Origin: Ornithodoros turicata | Lineage: Eukaryota > Arthropoda > Arachnida > Ixodida > Argasidae | Assembly (NCBI RefSeq): GCF_037126465.1 | Contig: NC_088201.1 | Span: 197,478,403 to 197,542,402, forward strand | DNA: 64,000 nt | Direction of reading: 5' to 3' | Shown: positions 52,978 to 64,000 of the stretch, in pieces | How positions within the stretch are numbered: position 1 is the stretch's first letter | How the letters are laid out: each line of letters begins with the position of its first letter | The notes under the pieces: model-generated | Told to the model about the DNA's origin: nothing | What the model saw: only the letters and a program-made list of their open reading frames with translations | Database searches by the model: none | Translations under genes and position numbers: made by a program

Positions 52978-55140
52978 GTACAACGAAACATTGAAAACTT
53001 GACACGTGGTTTTCCTGAAAATAACTCGATTTACGTAAGAAATCTTCCAAAATGATATTAGTTATGTGCTAGGAAAGTTTGTAGGAATTTAGTTCTTATT
53101 AGTTTAATGTACGGGTCCTTTTTAAACCCCATGCGCACATTAATTCGTAATGGATATTTCCTCTCCGTGTGGCTTCCTATGACGACTAACATAGCGCGCC
53201 ACCTGTACGCGTAGTAGGCCTGATCCTGATTGTGTTTCTGACAGTTTCTGAACATGACGGCGCCAGTATTATTTGTGTCGCTCGGTGCGGTTCCCTTCGT
53301 TGGCAAGTTTGCAGTTATGTTCCTATTTATTCAATGTGAGAACGAATCGGAAAGCATGTCGTCGAGCACAATACAATTGTGAACTTCCACGCAATAGAAT
53401 ACTATGACACGAAAGTTTTTCGGGGCATTTTGGAATGCGACGAGACGACACATGTTACACGACAGGTAAGGTGGTTTCGACAGATCATTTTCAATAAGTT
53501 TTCTTGTTTCTTTGTCGTAAAAACATTCCAGAAAAAAGGCAGGATGAATGAGCGGCGCTGAAGCAGATGTAAAGTGGATCACGAGCCACTTGCAGAAGAA
53601 AAAAAGATAAGTACCGGCACTTCTATTGCACCACGAAATGAATTATTCTGGTGTTCTAGTGACTGATTAGAAGTGAATAGGGGTCACAGATTTCGCTCGT
53701 CGCACGGTGTACACCAGTATTCGGTGATCGAAACATGTCGTCTTTGCGGCTTTTAGGCAAGGCAGGAGAAACAAGCACTGCACGAAGGCATGCAGAAGAA
53801 GACATTGTTTCTGCCCCTGGATTCCGCGAAAATCAGTGAACAAAGACCACGAGAGTTCGAAATAAAAAGAAGACATGGGACGTTTACAGACAGAAGTGGC
53901 AACGCTGGCGCAAATTAATCATATGCTGCAAAAGGCCATCGCTTCAAAAGTTTTTCAAAGTGGTAAGCAGAACTTTGCGTATGTAGGCTAGCAGCGCCAA
54001 CTTGTTTATTTTCAAGTTTATTTATGAATGTATATGTGGTTTTTATTCACAAGAGATTTTTATGATGCAGTCTTGATGTCTTCCTGCATGTTGCACTTAC
54101 TGGTGGGTGAATACTTTTGGGCAAATTTTGTGAATATATACATATGATTAGCATTCTTTGTCTGTCAGAAAACATTGAGATAACTTTCAAAGCTAAGTGT
54201 ACATGCACTAGATCTACATACATGCACTACGTCACACTGTTGCTCCGCTCTAACGGGTGCTGTTGACCAGATATGACTGTGTTTTTGTGACTGGGACCTT
54301 TTTTTTTCTCGTTTTCTTACTAGCAATAAATACTGAAGCCACGAATGAGAAAGATGCTGGATTACTTGTGCAAGTGTGTTGAAGTGTAATTTCTGCTAAA
54401 TTTGACAGGAGAATAATTTGTCGCAACTTTTAGTAATAAATGTCACGGGTAAGAATTACATAGTTACAAACATCTGATAGTCAAAAAAGCTTGTGCAGTA
54501 GGCTGCATATCCGACTTTTTAAAAGTATAGTAAATGCTTGTGAGCTCCTTATGTTTTGAACAGTAACAATACAGAGTGCATGTGTTCAGGGTTTCAGAAA
54601 TATGAAATCGACAAAAAAGTTTCTTACAAGTAGTTCGCCGGGGGCTAAAGCGTCATGTACTGTAACTACAAGTCAAATTATGCTTTCTATTAACTAAAAA
54701 CTACTTTGACAGATTCCGATAACACCTGATTGAGCACCTCTCCACTCCCAGTCCCTCTAGCAGCCATGACAAAAACTGTACCAGATGATTGAAATGTCCT
54801 CACATTTTTATAATTTTGTTTATTGTTAAGGTCTAGCTTTTTTCCTGGTTTGCATGCATAAAATGGCATATGAAAGATATACGAATATGACGCTTAACAA
54901 ATGCTGTCATATTATGACACTGATATAGTCTCTTTTTTTTTTCTCTTTCGTAGAGGCTACAAGAGGCTCCATACATCCTGCTACAGTGAACAGTGCATGT
55001 ATCAGTTTTGTAAGTGAAGATATAATAAATAGATGTACTCTTGTTCATACACAGGTTCTTCCTCATTCTTGCACGTTTGCATGCAATTATACATAGTTGA
55101 CACTTGTTACCGAGAGAGCAGCATTATGCCACCTGCAGAT
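52978..55140. other. Unassigned interior of element C
   Basis: AT-rich, with short chance frames only. No domain, RNA gene or further terminal repeat was recognised. Confidence 0.4.
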
Positions 55141-55149
55141 GCTGGATGT

Positions 55150-55350
55150 GAATGACACAGCAACACGACAAGATTCATACGACACAACAAAGTACAACAG
55201 ACGACAGAACGACACACGAGAGGCATCTACAACACACGGCAGAACGACACCCGACAGACATCTACGACAAAACTGCACACGACAGGAATCTACGACAGAC
55301 GACAAGGTCGCAATATACGACAGCCTTGTTGTTTGTCGTATTTTTCTTTC
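55150..55350. repeat. CGACA/TCTACGACA subterminal array, right side
   Basis: Repeated ACGACAGA, ATCTACGACA and ACACGACA words mirror the array at the left end of element C. Confidence 0.8.
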
Positions 55351-55829
55351 GTTTTTTTCGACTGGGATGGCAATATCAGTGGACTGAAGGATGATATCAA
55401 CGCAAAGTAACGTCACAGTAGATGGGTAGAAATCCAGCGAACCGGTAGAGATGTAGGAAGGGAGTTGCCTCAGGACAGAAGCCGCCGATATTTCGAACAG
55501 AGACTGTTCTTCTGGGCACCGTCCTCATCATTGGCATGGTATTTAAAGGATTAGGTGTGACGTGTTTAAAGGTTCTTGCGAATTGTGGGTCAACAGCCCG
55601 GAGGGAAGAAAGGGTCCGTACGGGATTCTACGGCCGGAGTGAATGGCTGCTTTGTTAGAGTGTGGAGGGGATTATGTGAACGTAGTGATCTAGGCTACAG
55701 ACCCGTTACAGAAAAATGGAAGGTTCACGAACACGTGGACGAAACGGGACAACAGGCAAGAATTGGCAAGCATAGCGAAAGATAAGGAAGTTAGTGGTTA
55801 CGTGGGGAAAATTCCAGAACGAGCAAAGG

Positions 55830-55850
55830 TTATATATATATATATATATA
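55830..55850. repeat. (TA)n microsatellite
   Basis: About ten TA dinucleotides between the Penelope gene and its left arm. Confidence 0.95.
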
Positions 55851-55949
55851 TTTGTAATACAAAGTTGTGGCATGCAATAAAGAAAGCAGAAAGCAATGGC
55901 CATGCAGAACATAACAGATGACAATGGAGGTAGAAGGAAAAAGCATATT

Positions 55950-57632
55950 TTATTTGTGAAGTGTTTCTAGGGTGCCTTGTGTTTTGTTGATACCGGACGG
56001 GTGAAGAGCGTTGAACTTGTATATGAGATAAGACTCCCTATCACGTCTGTCACGTGTGGATCTAAACCCGGTTTCTAGAATATATAGTTTAATGTTGTCA
56101 AAATTGTGACCCGGAACGTTAAAGTGTTCGGCGACTGCTTTGGGGAGTTTCTTGGACGTGTCGGTTCTGTGTCCGGTAAGGCGGTTGTTCATTTGTTGGC
56201 CGGTTTCACCAATGTATTGCATAGAGCAGTAGCCGCATTCAATGCAGTATATGACATTGGAGCTTGTGCATGTGAATGCGTGGTTAACGGGGTGGGTGTA
56301 ATTGCTCGCAGTGCTTTTGATGCAGTTAGCGTGTTGAACGTGCTTGCATGTTTTGCAGCGCGGGAGGTTGCAGGGTCGTGTTCCCGTGTACGGGGTGCTT
56401 GTTTTGCTGATTTTGGCATTGACCAAGGAGTCTGCCAGGTTTCTTGCGCGTCGGTATGTCACCTGTATGGGATTTGTGAATATGTTGCTAAGTCGGTCAC
56501 TGCTTTGGAGGAGGGGCTCGTGCTTCTGTAGAATGGCTTTGATGTTTGGAAGTGCGTTGGAATATCTTGTGATGAAGCTTATTTGGCACGCGTCGGAATT
56601 TTTTCGGTTTTCCAGAACCTCGTTTCGATCGAGTGTGAGTGCCTTGCGACGGAATTCGGTTAGGAGGGAGTCTGGATAGTTCCTTTGGGCAAGTGTACTG
56701 CAGAGTTCGTCAAGCTTCTCAGCGTAATATGTGTCATTTGAACAAATTCTGCGTAGTCTTACACTCTACCCATTAGGAATTCCAACCTTACAGTGACGCG
56801 GGTGGTGACCCTTGAGGTGAAGGTATTCTTGTTTGTCAGATTGCTTTTTGTACAGGGTTGTGAGGAGGTTGCCGTTGTCTAGTGATATCGTGGTGTCGAG
56901 GAAGTTAATTACGTGAGTTGACTGTTGTGATGTGAACTTTATGTTGCTATGTGCGGTGTTCAGTAGATCTACGAACTTTTGAAATTCATGTTCCCCGTGT
57001 TCCCATATTATCAGTATATCATCGATGTATCGAAGGTACACCGTGGGTTTTAATGAGAGGGCGCTGAGAACTTCGTTTTCTAAGAACCCCATGAAGATAT
57101 TTGCGTATGTTGGTGCAACAGGTGTGCCCATACTTGTACCGTGTACTTGTAGGTAGTATTCGTCATTGAACTCGAAGTAGTTCAGTTTAAGGACCAAGTC
57201 CATTAGAGCGAGTATGGTTTCCGTGTCTTTTCTGGTGTTTGTTGTAGAAAGGGTATTGCAGAGGGCTGTGATTCCGTCGTTGTGTGGGATGTTAGTATAC
57301 AGTGATGTCACATCCAGCGTGGCTAGTATTGTATCCCTACCAAATGTACGAGTGTTGTTTATATCTCTGATTATTCTGAGGAGGTGGGGTGTGTCTTTTA
57401 CATGCGATGGAAGTGTTGTCGGAATATGGTTTAAGTAGTGGTCCAGGAATTTCGAGAGTCTTTCTGTTGGTGTGTTGTTATTAGATACAATTGCCCTGCC
57501 GGGGATGTCAGCCATATAGAGCTCGTTGGCGTGTACCTTGTGAATTTTGGGCAGTAAATAGAAACGACCTGCGCCTGCACCCTTTCTTCCCTCCGGACTG
57601 TTGACCCACAATTCGCATGAACCTTTAAACAC
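55950..57632 (-). pseudogene. Penelope reverse transcriptase with GIY-YIG endonuclease, one stop
   Basis: The first 288 codons hold Penelope reverse transcriptase motifs: GRFYLLPKIHK, ATLDVTSLYTNIP (motif A Asp), HGTSMGTPVAPTYAN and RYIDDILIIW (catalytic YIDD). A TAG at 56766-56768 falls in the usual GIPYGQ position and the same frame stays open for 272 more codons. These include the linker and a GIY-YIG domain, NVIYCIECGYCSMQYIGETGQ, with ERxxH-like HRTD. The N-terminus is missing: the frame starts inside the duplicated arm. The element is inactive but only lightly damaged. Confidence 0.85.
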
Positions 57633-57739
57633 GTCACACCTAACCCTTTAAATACCATGCCAATGATGGGGACGGTGCCCAGAAGAAGAATGTTCGAAAT
57701 ATCGGCGGCTTCTGTCCTGAGGCAACTCCCTTCCTAAGT

Positions 57740-59300
57740 AACGTCGTTGATCTTTCAACAATACAATGGGTAAAAGCAAACGACATGGTTTAATTGAGAG
57801 TAGAATCCCCTAGTGAAGAAGTTGTCACACAAAGTAAACATAATCGCTTTTCTTTGTTTTTTTTTCTCTGTAACATTCATTATCACTACAAATTGTAAAT
57901 ATACTGATACCGTTTTTTTTAACGTCATTGATAAACAACCGCTTCACATGTATCGAATCATTATTCTCTCCCCTAATCAGGAGCATAAATTTGAAGAAAT
58001 AATTAAATTAAACTGAAAGAACTAGCATGACCTCATTTATCAACATATAATGTAAGGATCACTGTCCCAAATTTACACCACACGATGCAAATGCAACGAA
58101 AGCAGGCAAAATGAGAACAACGACCATGACCATTTAGTGAAGGGAAGCTCTTTTTTGTATACTTAGACAGCCATAAACATCCTATGTCAGGAACTGATCT
58201 GATTTTCTGGCGGTGAAATGACAAACCATGTGCATATCTAAGCAACAAACATGTATTTTTCATTGACCTACAAGAACGAGCTGGACTGGAAATATTCCTA
58301 CAAAGCCCACGTGTTCTCTCAGGTATTCCTCACTGCGTGCAAGCAACCTTCTCTCAGTTGTGAGAGGGCACACACCAAAACCTTTCTAGCTGGCTACAAC
58401 ACAATTGACCATAAGCTCCCCATCCCGTCAACAATAGAACGTGGAGATGTACGGTCTTTTACGACTTCAAACGCCCCAAGGATGGAAGTAATTGATGTGG
58501 GGGAGTATCGGTACACAGAATGACGATTAAATTCTCTCTACACACACCTCAAATTAACGCTTTTCTTCTGTACACATTACCATCATGTTTCAAACTTCAT
58601 AACTCAATCGAAAATATTTTTAGTGTCAAAACAGACCAACCAATGCTATATGAGGACGAACTGTGTACATCAGCATATGGACTAAACAGGACAAACAGGG
58701 GGGATGAGCGAAAGCTTTGTGAAGCTTCTAAAGCAACTGTGAAAATAAACAATTCCACAGCCGAAAAACAAAAACGAGTATAGATTATTTTCTCTATACA
58801 TAGCAAGTCGATGAATGTTCAACTGGAATCTCGAAAATCACTCCACTTCTTTGCCAATCAACCAAACGAATTTGATTACATTACAAGGAGAAAACATAAT
58901 TATTAATAATCTTTACCAAATCGTAGAGAGATTCATAGAGATGCTCCCTAAATGCCACAGTCGAGGCCTCTGTTTGAATTAGCGCGCAGACGAAATAGTG
59001 TTCTCACATATATTTCTTGTAAACTGCTCTAACTTTGCCCATCATCCAAATGAATTCGATTTCATTAGAAGGAGTCAATGTAGTAATTTTAGACAAACAC
59101 ACAGAATGGCTTAATTTAGAACTCGTGAAAATAGATGATTATCATATATAACGGTCTTTCAAAGTCAAAATAGTATGCAGATCCACATAAATACCCTAGA
59201 TACTGCAACTGAATCTGTTTTACTTTTTTTACTTTTAGAGAATCAGCATTCAGAGGGAATAGTGTTCCTACACAAAACTATTGTGATATGTTGACATTGT
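57740..59300. other. AT-rich unassigned sequence
   Basis: No coding domain or element terminus is recognised. Confidence 0.4.
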
Positions 59301-59306
59301 CGTTAA

Positions 59307-59732
59307 GGCATTTTTCATCCTAGTAATCTAGTGTTAACATTAGAACATTCTCACACTTTTGTGTGCGAAAACTTGCAACAATGTGATATGGATGTCTGAA
59401 AGCAACAATAATATAGTGGACGGAAGAAGTGATTTCATGGTCGACATTCAATCTCATTCATGACAATCCTTTCAATATGGTGAGCATGTCAAAGGATGTG
59501 TAATCACAAAAGGCCTTTGCATCTCAATGGTCTCGCGACGTAAACCCCAAGTTATTATTATTAAAAGGCTTTTGGCCAAGTGTTCCAGGTTACGAATACA
59601 TTTACGAAGAGTGCGCTTTTAGCAATATACATGCTTTAGTCAGGTGACTGATACATCGACGACAAGAGGACACGAAGGTCGCGAGAAATCTTTCACACTG
59701 ACATAGAATTTAGTCGATAACCAACGATATCG
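59307..59732. repeat. TTAA-bounded repeat, copy 2 (426 bp)
   Basis: Nearly identical to 48559-48987, in the same orientation, bounded by TTAA at 59303-59306 and 59733-59736. Differences are scattered substitutions and 1-3 bp indels. Confidence 0.85.
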
Positions 59733-59736
59733 TTAA

Positions 59737-60870
59737 AGCTCAGGTACGCCGATTTTCGAGTGTTACAGAATGGAATGGTACTCACACGATGTGTTCATAA
59801 GGGAACACTGATTATGTAGTCAAAATATTTATCCCCAACTCCTCGCGGTTTTCCGAAAAAGTGAATTTTTAGTTTCACTGACATCCCGTCTTGTGGCCCG
59901 CAAACCTTGTGTCGACGACACATTCGTGGTCTGCCCGCGCTCCGGCTTGGCATGACTTTTGGCTTGGATTCTTCCGCCAAGCCGGCAAGTTTCTTCTACC
60001 GAGCCGTCTGCTGCGCAGATTCACATTGGGGAAGTGATAAACAGTTCGCTATTAGGGAGCCAGTATATTTCTGTACTTCACTAAACCCACGAGGAACGTG
60101 AGTTTTGCTTCCTTCGACTGCAAAGCATTTGCTAGGCCAGAACAGACTTCCTGGTGTGATTCGTGTTCTGTGCTGCGTGCCGAGAATGCGTGAGCGTTTT
60201 GCTCCCGTCTGCAAGAACACTTCAGCATGCAGTTCCAATGTTTCAAACCACAAAATTCCGAAAGGCGAAAGAGAAATCTATTGACTGCAACAATCGGTTA
60301 CAACTCCGACTGGGTGCCACCTTCGAAAGGAGCGATTTGATCTGTTCATCTGGCTCATACGAATGTTACGGAAGCAATGTGCAACTTGTTTCACAAGAAG
60401 CCGAAGATGTCTCGTCCGGGATGCTGTGCGACTAGGCAGCAGATAAAGGTAAGACGCGTAATGTTAGACAAGTCAGTCATGCGGTGCAATTTGCATCACG
60501 TAGAAGAGAAAAATACCCTATCTGTCGGTGACTGCTTCATCCTTTAGAGATTACGCCCCAGCGGGTGTATTCTCAGTACAGATTTGGAATTGCCGTATTT
60601 GTTAAATGATTTCGCAGGCATTCTGGCACCACCGAAAAGGTTGCACTCCACGTCTCAACTATCACCGTCTTGGTTTCAAGCTGAAGGCTGTCACCAGTGC
60701 CAACCAGACGCCCCTTCAAAGTTCATCTGTTTTTGTTGACGGAACAGTGACACCTGGTACTGAGACATTTCATTTTCTGATTAATCAAGTGCATTCCATC
60801 ACTTGTGCTCGACTTCTTGTGTTCGCATACCCTTGCTGTTGCTCGCTAGCTTAGAGCAACCATGCCTGAG
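59737..60870. other. Unassigned sequence
   Basis: Frames at 60163-60435 and 60606-60854 (plus) are short and have no recognisable motif. One could be a decayed exon. Confidence 0.35.
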
Positions 60871-60879
60871 GTGCCAGCG

Positions 60880-61360
60880 CTTTCAGAGTACATTTAAGCA
60901 GTATCATCGCATCATATGCACGGCAGCAAATCTTGTGTATTTTGAGTAAGGTATAAATTCAATGTTGGCTCAGCTGTTGTATTTTGGTCACAAATAAGGT
61001 GTTTTTCCAGAGCGCTCAAGGGCAGTTCAAGCAGTTTCATGTGTGCAACAGCACACACTTTTTCGCAGTTTTGACTAAGGTAAATCGAAATCTTCCAGTT
61101 GATGTCTTTCGGTCATAAATTATGTTTTTCGAGACATTCAAACAGCATCATGTGTGCAACAGTACATACTTTTTCTGAGATGAAGTAAGGTAAATCTGTC
61201 CGCCGTGGTGTTCTGGCAGTGCAGTAGAAGCTTGTGTTGCATTCAAGTGGTATCATGTATACAAAAACTTGTTTTATGCCTTTCTGTAGCTGCTGTACTA
61301 ATATTGTGAGTACAGAGACATTCCTGCAGAACATATCGGAGCATCATGTGTGCTATTGTT
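60880..61360. repeat. Diverged tandem repeat, about 120-bp unit
   Basis: Four loose units share CATTCAAGCAGTATCATGTGTGCAACAG-type sequence followed by CACACTTTTTC and AGTAAGGTAAAT. Identity between units is perhaps 60-70% by eye. Confidence 0.5.
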
Positions 61361-61787
61361 TGTATCATCTGCAGCAGTATATTGATAATGTTAATTATTC
61401 AATGACTTCAGCTAACATTTACATTCTTACTTCCAGGTAAACCTCTCACGCAGATGCCCTACCCCTTGGTATGCATAGTTCAAGATTGTACCGAAACAAT
61501 CCACCTGGAGCATTATTCTTCAATTGGCAGTGGCATTACTATCACAACACACCACATACTGCATGTCTATGGTGCGTGTACAATGCATCAAACCTATTCT
61601 CAGGTACAGGCCAGCTGGTACGCAATTACAACATGAAACAACTGACACAGAGACCGTAAAGTCATGCCTTTTCCTCCGGGCCTCGGGTTTCATGTTATTA
61701 TCCTCACATGCAGCTCAATTCGCCTGTGCTGTGCAGCATGAGCAAAAGCATATATTGTTTGTGGTCACGTGACACGGAATATAAATA

Positions 61788-62490
61788 CAGTGAAACCTTC
61801 CTATGTTGGACACCCGCGGTGCAGCCGAAGCGTCTCCTACTTATAGAGGTGTCCGAGTTACAGAATATGATGGCAACAAAAAATGGAAGAGATCACAGCT
61901 GTGAGAAATGTCCCCCTACTTCAATTTAAGGTCCTTAGTGGTACCTGGTGGTGGTGCCTGGTAGTGGTACCTCTACCCACTCTTCACTGATAATTATTAC
62001 TGATTTTAGTATATTCAATTCCGTTCAGATTCTACTCAATGGCATTACCTCTGGAGCTTTTCGAGCAGCAAGGACTTGTCTCTGAAGCGTCAGCCCACTT
62101 CTGATAGCTTTGGTGCAGTGCTCGTTCAAAGGCTCTAGACAAACTGAAGACAAGTGCTCACATAAAGAATTACAATGTAGACTGACAGCACTTGTTTTTG
62201 GACTTTAAAAACTAAAGCAACAAAATGCTGTGACCAGTATAGGGGAACAAGGGGCAAAAGTCAAGGCCACTGGCTCATTTTGGGTCTTTTTGGTGCAAAG
62301 ATGGGCCGATATTGAGGTAATTTGGCCAGGGTTTTGTCCGACTTTGCAGGGAAAACCCTCTCCTACTTCCAAGATAGGGAGGTGTCCGACATAGAGAATT
62401 TCGTCCCCATGTAGTTTCAAAGGCAGCCTGCCCGTGCAATGAAATCGTGGGGAGTTGTCCGAGGTAGGGAGGTTTTTGGAGGTTTTACTG
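61788..62490. mobile_element. pogo/Tigger-like non-autonomous element (703 bp)
   Basis: It starts CAGTGAAACCTTCCTA and ends with the inverse of CAGTAAAACCTCC, flanked by TA (61786-61787, 62491-62492). GTGTCCGA/TCGGACA words recur near both ends, as in Tigger-type elements. No transposase is present. Confidence 0.75.
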
Positions 62491-62492
62491 TA

Positions 62493-64000
62493 CTATAGAG
62501 CATTCCACATCATGTAATCTAACAGTTGTTCACGTTTGGATATTTTAACCATGGAATTTACCCTGCATGCACCATACCATATTTAAACACGAACAACTGC
62601 TAGAGAGCAGCATGTACTGTTTCCGTATAGCACTTATGGCTTGCGTCCTGTGATCGGAAACAGTGATGTCTTTTTTCTGCTACAACCAGTAAACTACAGT
62701 AAAGATTTAGAAATACTGCGTCATACCATAAAGCACTATGGAAAATGGCAGTTTGAAAAACTGGAGAAGACTGTCATTAGAATGGGGGACATGTTCTACG
62801 GTGAAATTTTTTACAGTGTGTGCTGTACCACGTAATGCACTGCAGGCCTACCACAGTATGGTAACGCTCTGAATACTGATTTGCTCAAAAAAGGAATGTG
62901 TGCGTTTCTTGTACTAACTTCCCCTTATGCAAGGTTGTAGAAAAATGTTTTCAGCTAATGGGTAGGGAGAGGACATCATTCTGGAGTCTCGTTGACCTAC
63001 AATGTGTCGTGTGTGAAGGTCATTTTGAAGAGTGTAGGTGGTAAATACTGTGTTCCCACATTCTTGGCAGTGTTGACTAATAACCATAATGAACTAGAGA
63101 GTACATTTGTTGCTTCATATATTTGTGTCATGGCAAAGTATGTAGAGATACATCTGTCACAACATGCAGGTGCCAAAACTGCTTTTTGTGCCTAAAATGT
63201 GACAAATAGTTGTTTGTTCAACACCACTAATCATGTGCCGGCCTCCATGACATGTCTGTGACATTCCGAAGTGATTAACATGTCCCATAGATGTGTGCAA
63301 TGCTGAAGATGATTGTGTACCTTCTATGGATTCTTGTTTCAAGAAAAGTACTGTGTGATTTGCTAACAGCACCTAGCTGTACCTTCACAATTCTACATAA
63401 AAATATGTCAAGTTTCCGGAAGGAAACATCATGAAGGTCCATAGCGAAAACCCCTGAGACGAGGGATAGGAAGGGACATACACAATGTCTCAACATAGCG
63501 TGTTTATGTCCCTTCTTGTACCTCCTCTTCAGGTCTCGCCATCATGGACACTATCACCAGCTCGCTTGCTGTTGAATCGTTCTTTCAACGATAAGGGTCA
63601 CTTTCATGGACTCGATGGCAGCCAACATGCTGTCAATAAAAGGAATAATGGAAGGAGCTCAATATGATCCTTAGGCTGTGCGTGGTCATTGCTTTCTGAC
63701 AAATGGTGACTTAGAATTTCAGGACAGTGCCCGCAGTGGTACTATTCTTGTGTTCTCACCCTTGACGCCCATTGTGTGTCATCGGTCACCTGTAATCTGC
63801 TAATATGCACATAGCTAAAACAAAGTATATTTGTATTTCTTTGAATACAGTTGGTACAGCACATTGTTTTTTACATGTTCTATGGAAAATATAAATAAAA
63901 AATTCTCTACTCTGCAAGTCTCCTGTTAGCTCTACAGAGCAGCTTCGAATTTCACTAGAAGCCACGTGTGAAACCTAGACCAAACTAGTGGTGAGGGTCC
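62493..64000. other. Unassigned sequence to the window end
   Basis: No protein family, RNA gene or element terminus is recognised. Confidence 0.35.

Larger units (their letters stand above)
49308..55366. mobile_element. CCC...GGG element C (6.1 kb)
   Basis: Ends are CCCGATCGAAAAATACGAC at 49308 and the inverse of CCCAGTCGAAAAAAACG ending at 55366, flanked by AT on both sides (49306-49307, 55367-55368). Next to each end is an array of TGTCGT/ACGACA words (49311-49640 and 55150-55350). It contains a nested TTAA-type element at 50176-52973. No transposase of its own was recognised. Same design as elements A and B. Confidence 0.7.
55455..57736 (-). mobile_element. Penelope-like element with inverted terminal arms
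   Basis: A minus-strand reverse transcriptase/GIY-YIG gene is flanked by an inverted pair: 55455-55615 is the inverse of 57580-57736 with few mismatches. A partial inverted copy at one end is characteristic of Penelope elements. The arm sequence read on the minus strand contains CAATGATGAGGACGGTGCCC and later TTCGAAATATC, which loosely fits the CUGAUGAG...GAAA core of the hammerhead ribozymes found in these elements. That last point is tentative. Confidence 0.8.

Noticed and set aside
59795..60435. Host gene exon near 60 kb
   Set aside because: Short open frames with fair GC content but no motif, conserved start or convincing splice pair.

Overview
This is eukaryotic, repeat-dominated DNA with no host gene that I can recognise. 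Nearly everything identifiable is a transposable element or a relic of one. Three points suggest an arthropod, most likely an ixodid tick or another arachnid (inference): the mix of families (Polinton/Maverick, P element, Penelope, mariner, Ty3/mag-like LTR element, a LINE with an I/Jockey-like layout), a tRNA-derived SINE at 45.5-45.9 kb resembling tick SINEs, and very short (50-70 bp) introns.

Layout. 0-7.4 kb: a palindromic array, a TTAA-type non-autonomous element, and a two-gene CACTA/EnSpm-like transposon on the minus strand. 7.4-14.8 kb: a LINE broken by a nested mariner, which is itself broken by a 3.8 kb element with CCC...GGG ends; a 502 bp MITE sits in the LINE further on. 15.4-31.6 kb: a P-element (THAP9-like) copy containing an almost complete 12,959 bp Polinton (exact 6-bp target duplication AACCCC, terminal inverted repeats of about 350 bp) and a second CCC...GGG element. 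34-37 kb: a LINE RNase H relic, then blocks related to the Polinton terminal repeat with tandem repeats. 38-41.6 kb: a mag-like Ty3 retrotransposon truncated inside integrase. 41.6-49 kb: a SINE, a minisatellite and a TTAA-bounded repeat. 49.3-55.4 kb: a third CCC...GGG element with a nested TTAA-type element. 55.4-57.7 kb: a Penelope-like element. 57.7-64 kb: a second TTAA-bounded repeat, a diverged tandem repeat and a pogo/Tigger-like element.

The Polinton encodes the expected virus-like set on its minus strand: protein-primed DNA polymerase B, adenovirus-type protease, major capsid protein, penton-like minor capsid protein, retroviral-type integrase with chromodomain, packaging ATPase and several small conserved proteins. 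Single lesions break the polymerase, the capsid gene, one small gene and the integrase N-terminus, while protease, ATPase and penton-like protein are open.

The most unusual item lies at the right end of the Polinton. Opposite in strand to the virus-like genes is a gene of eleven exons in 834 bp. The eight exons 2-9 are all 24-36 nt, all multiples of three and all phase 1, separated by 50-70 bp introns with consensus splice sites and followed by AATAAA. It would encode a small Pro/Tyr/Trp-rich protein with PPxY motifs. A second plus-strand unit at 20.5-21.2 kb also has a 58 bp intron. I know of no description of such a micro-exon gene in a Polinton. A second pattern worth following is the set of three elements sharing CCC...GGG ends, 2-bp target duplications and subterminal palindromic arrays.
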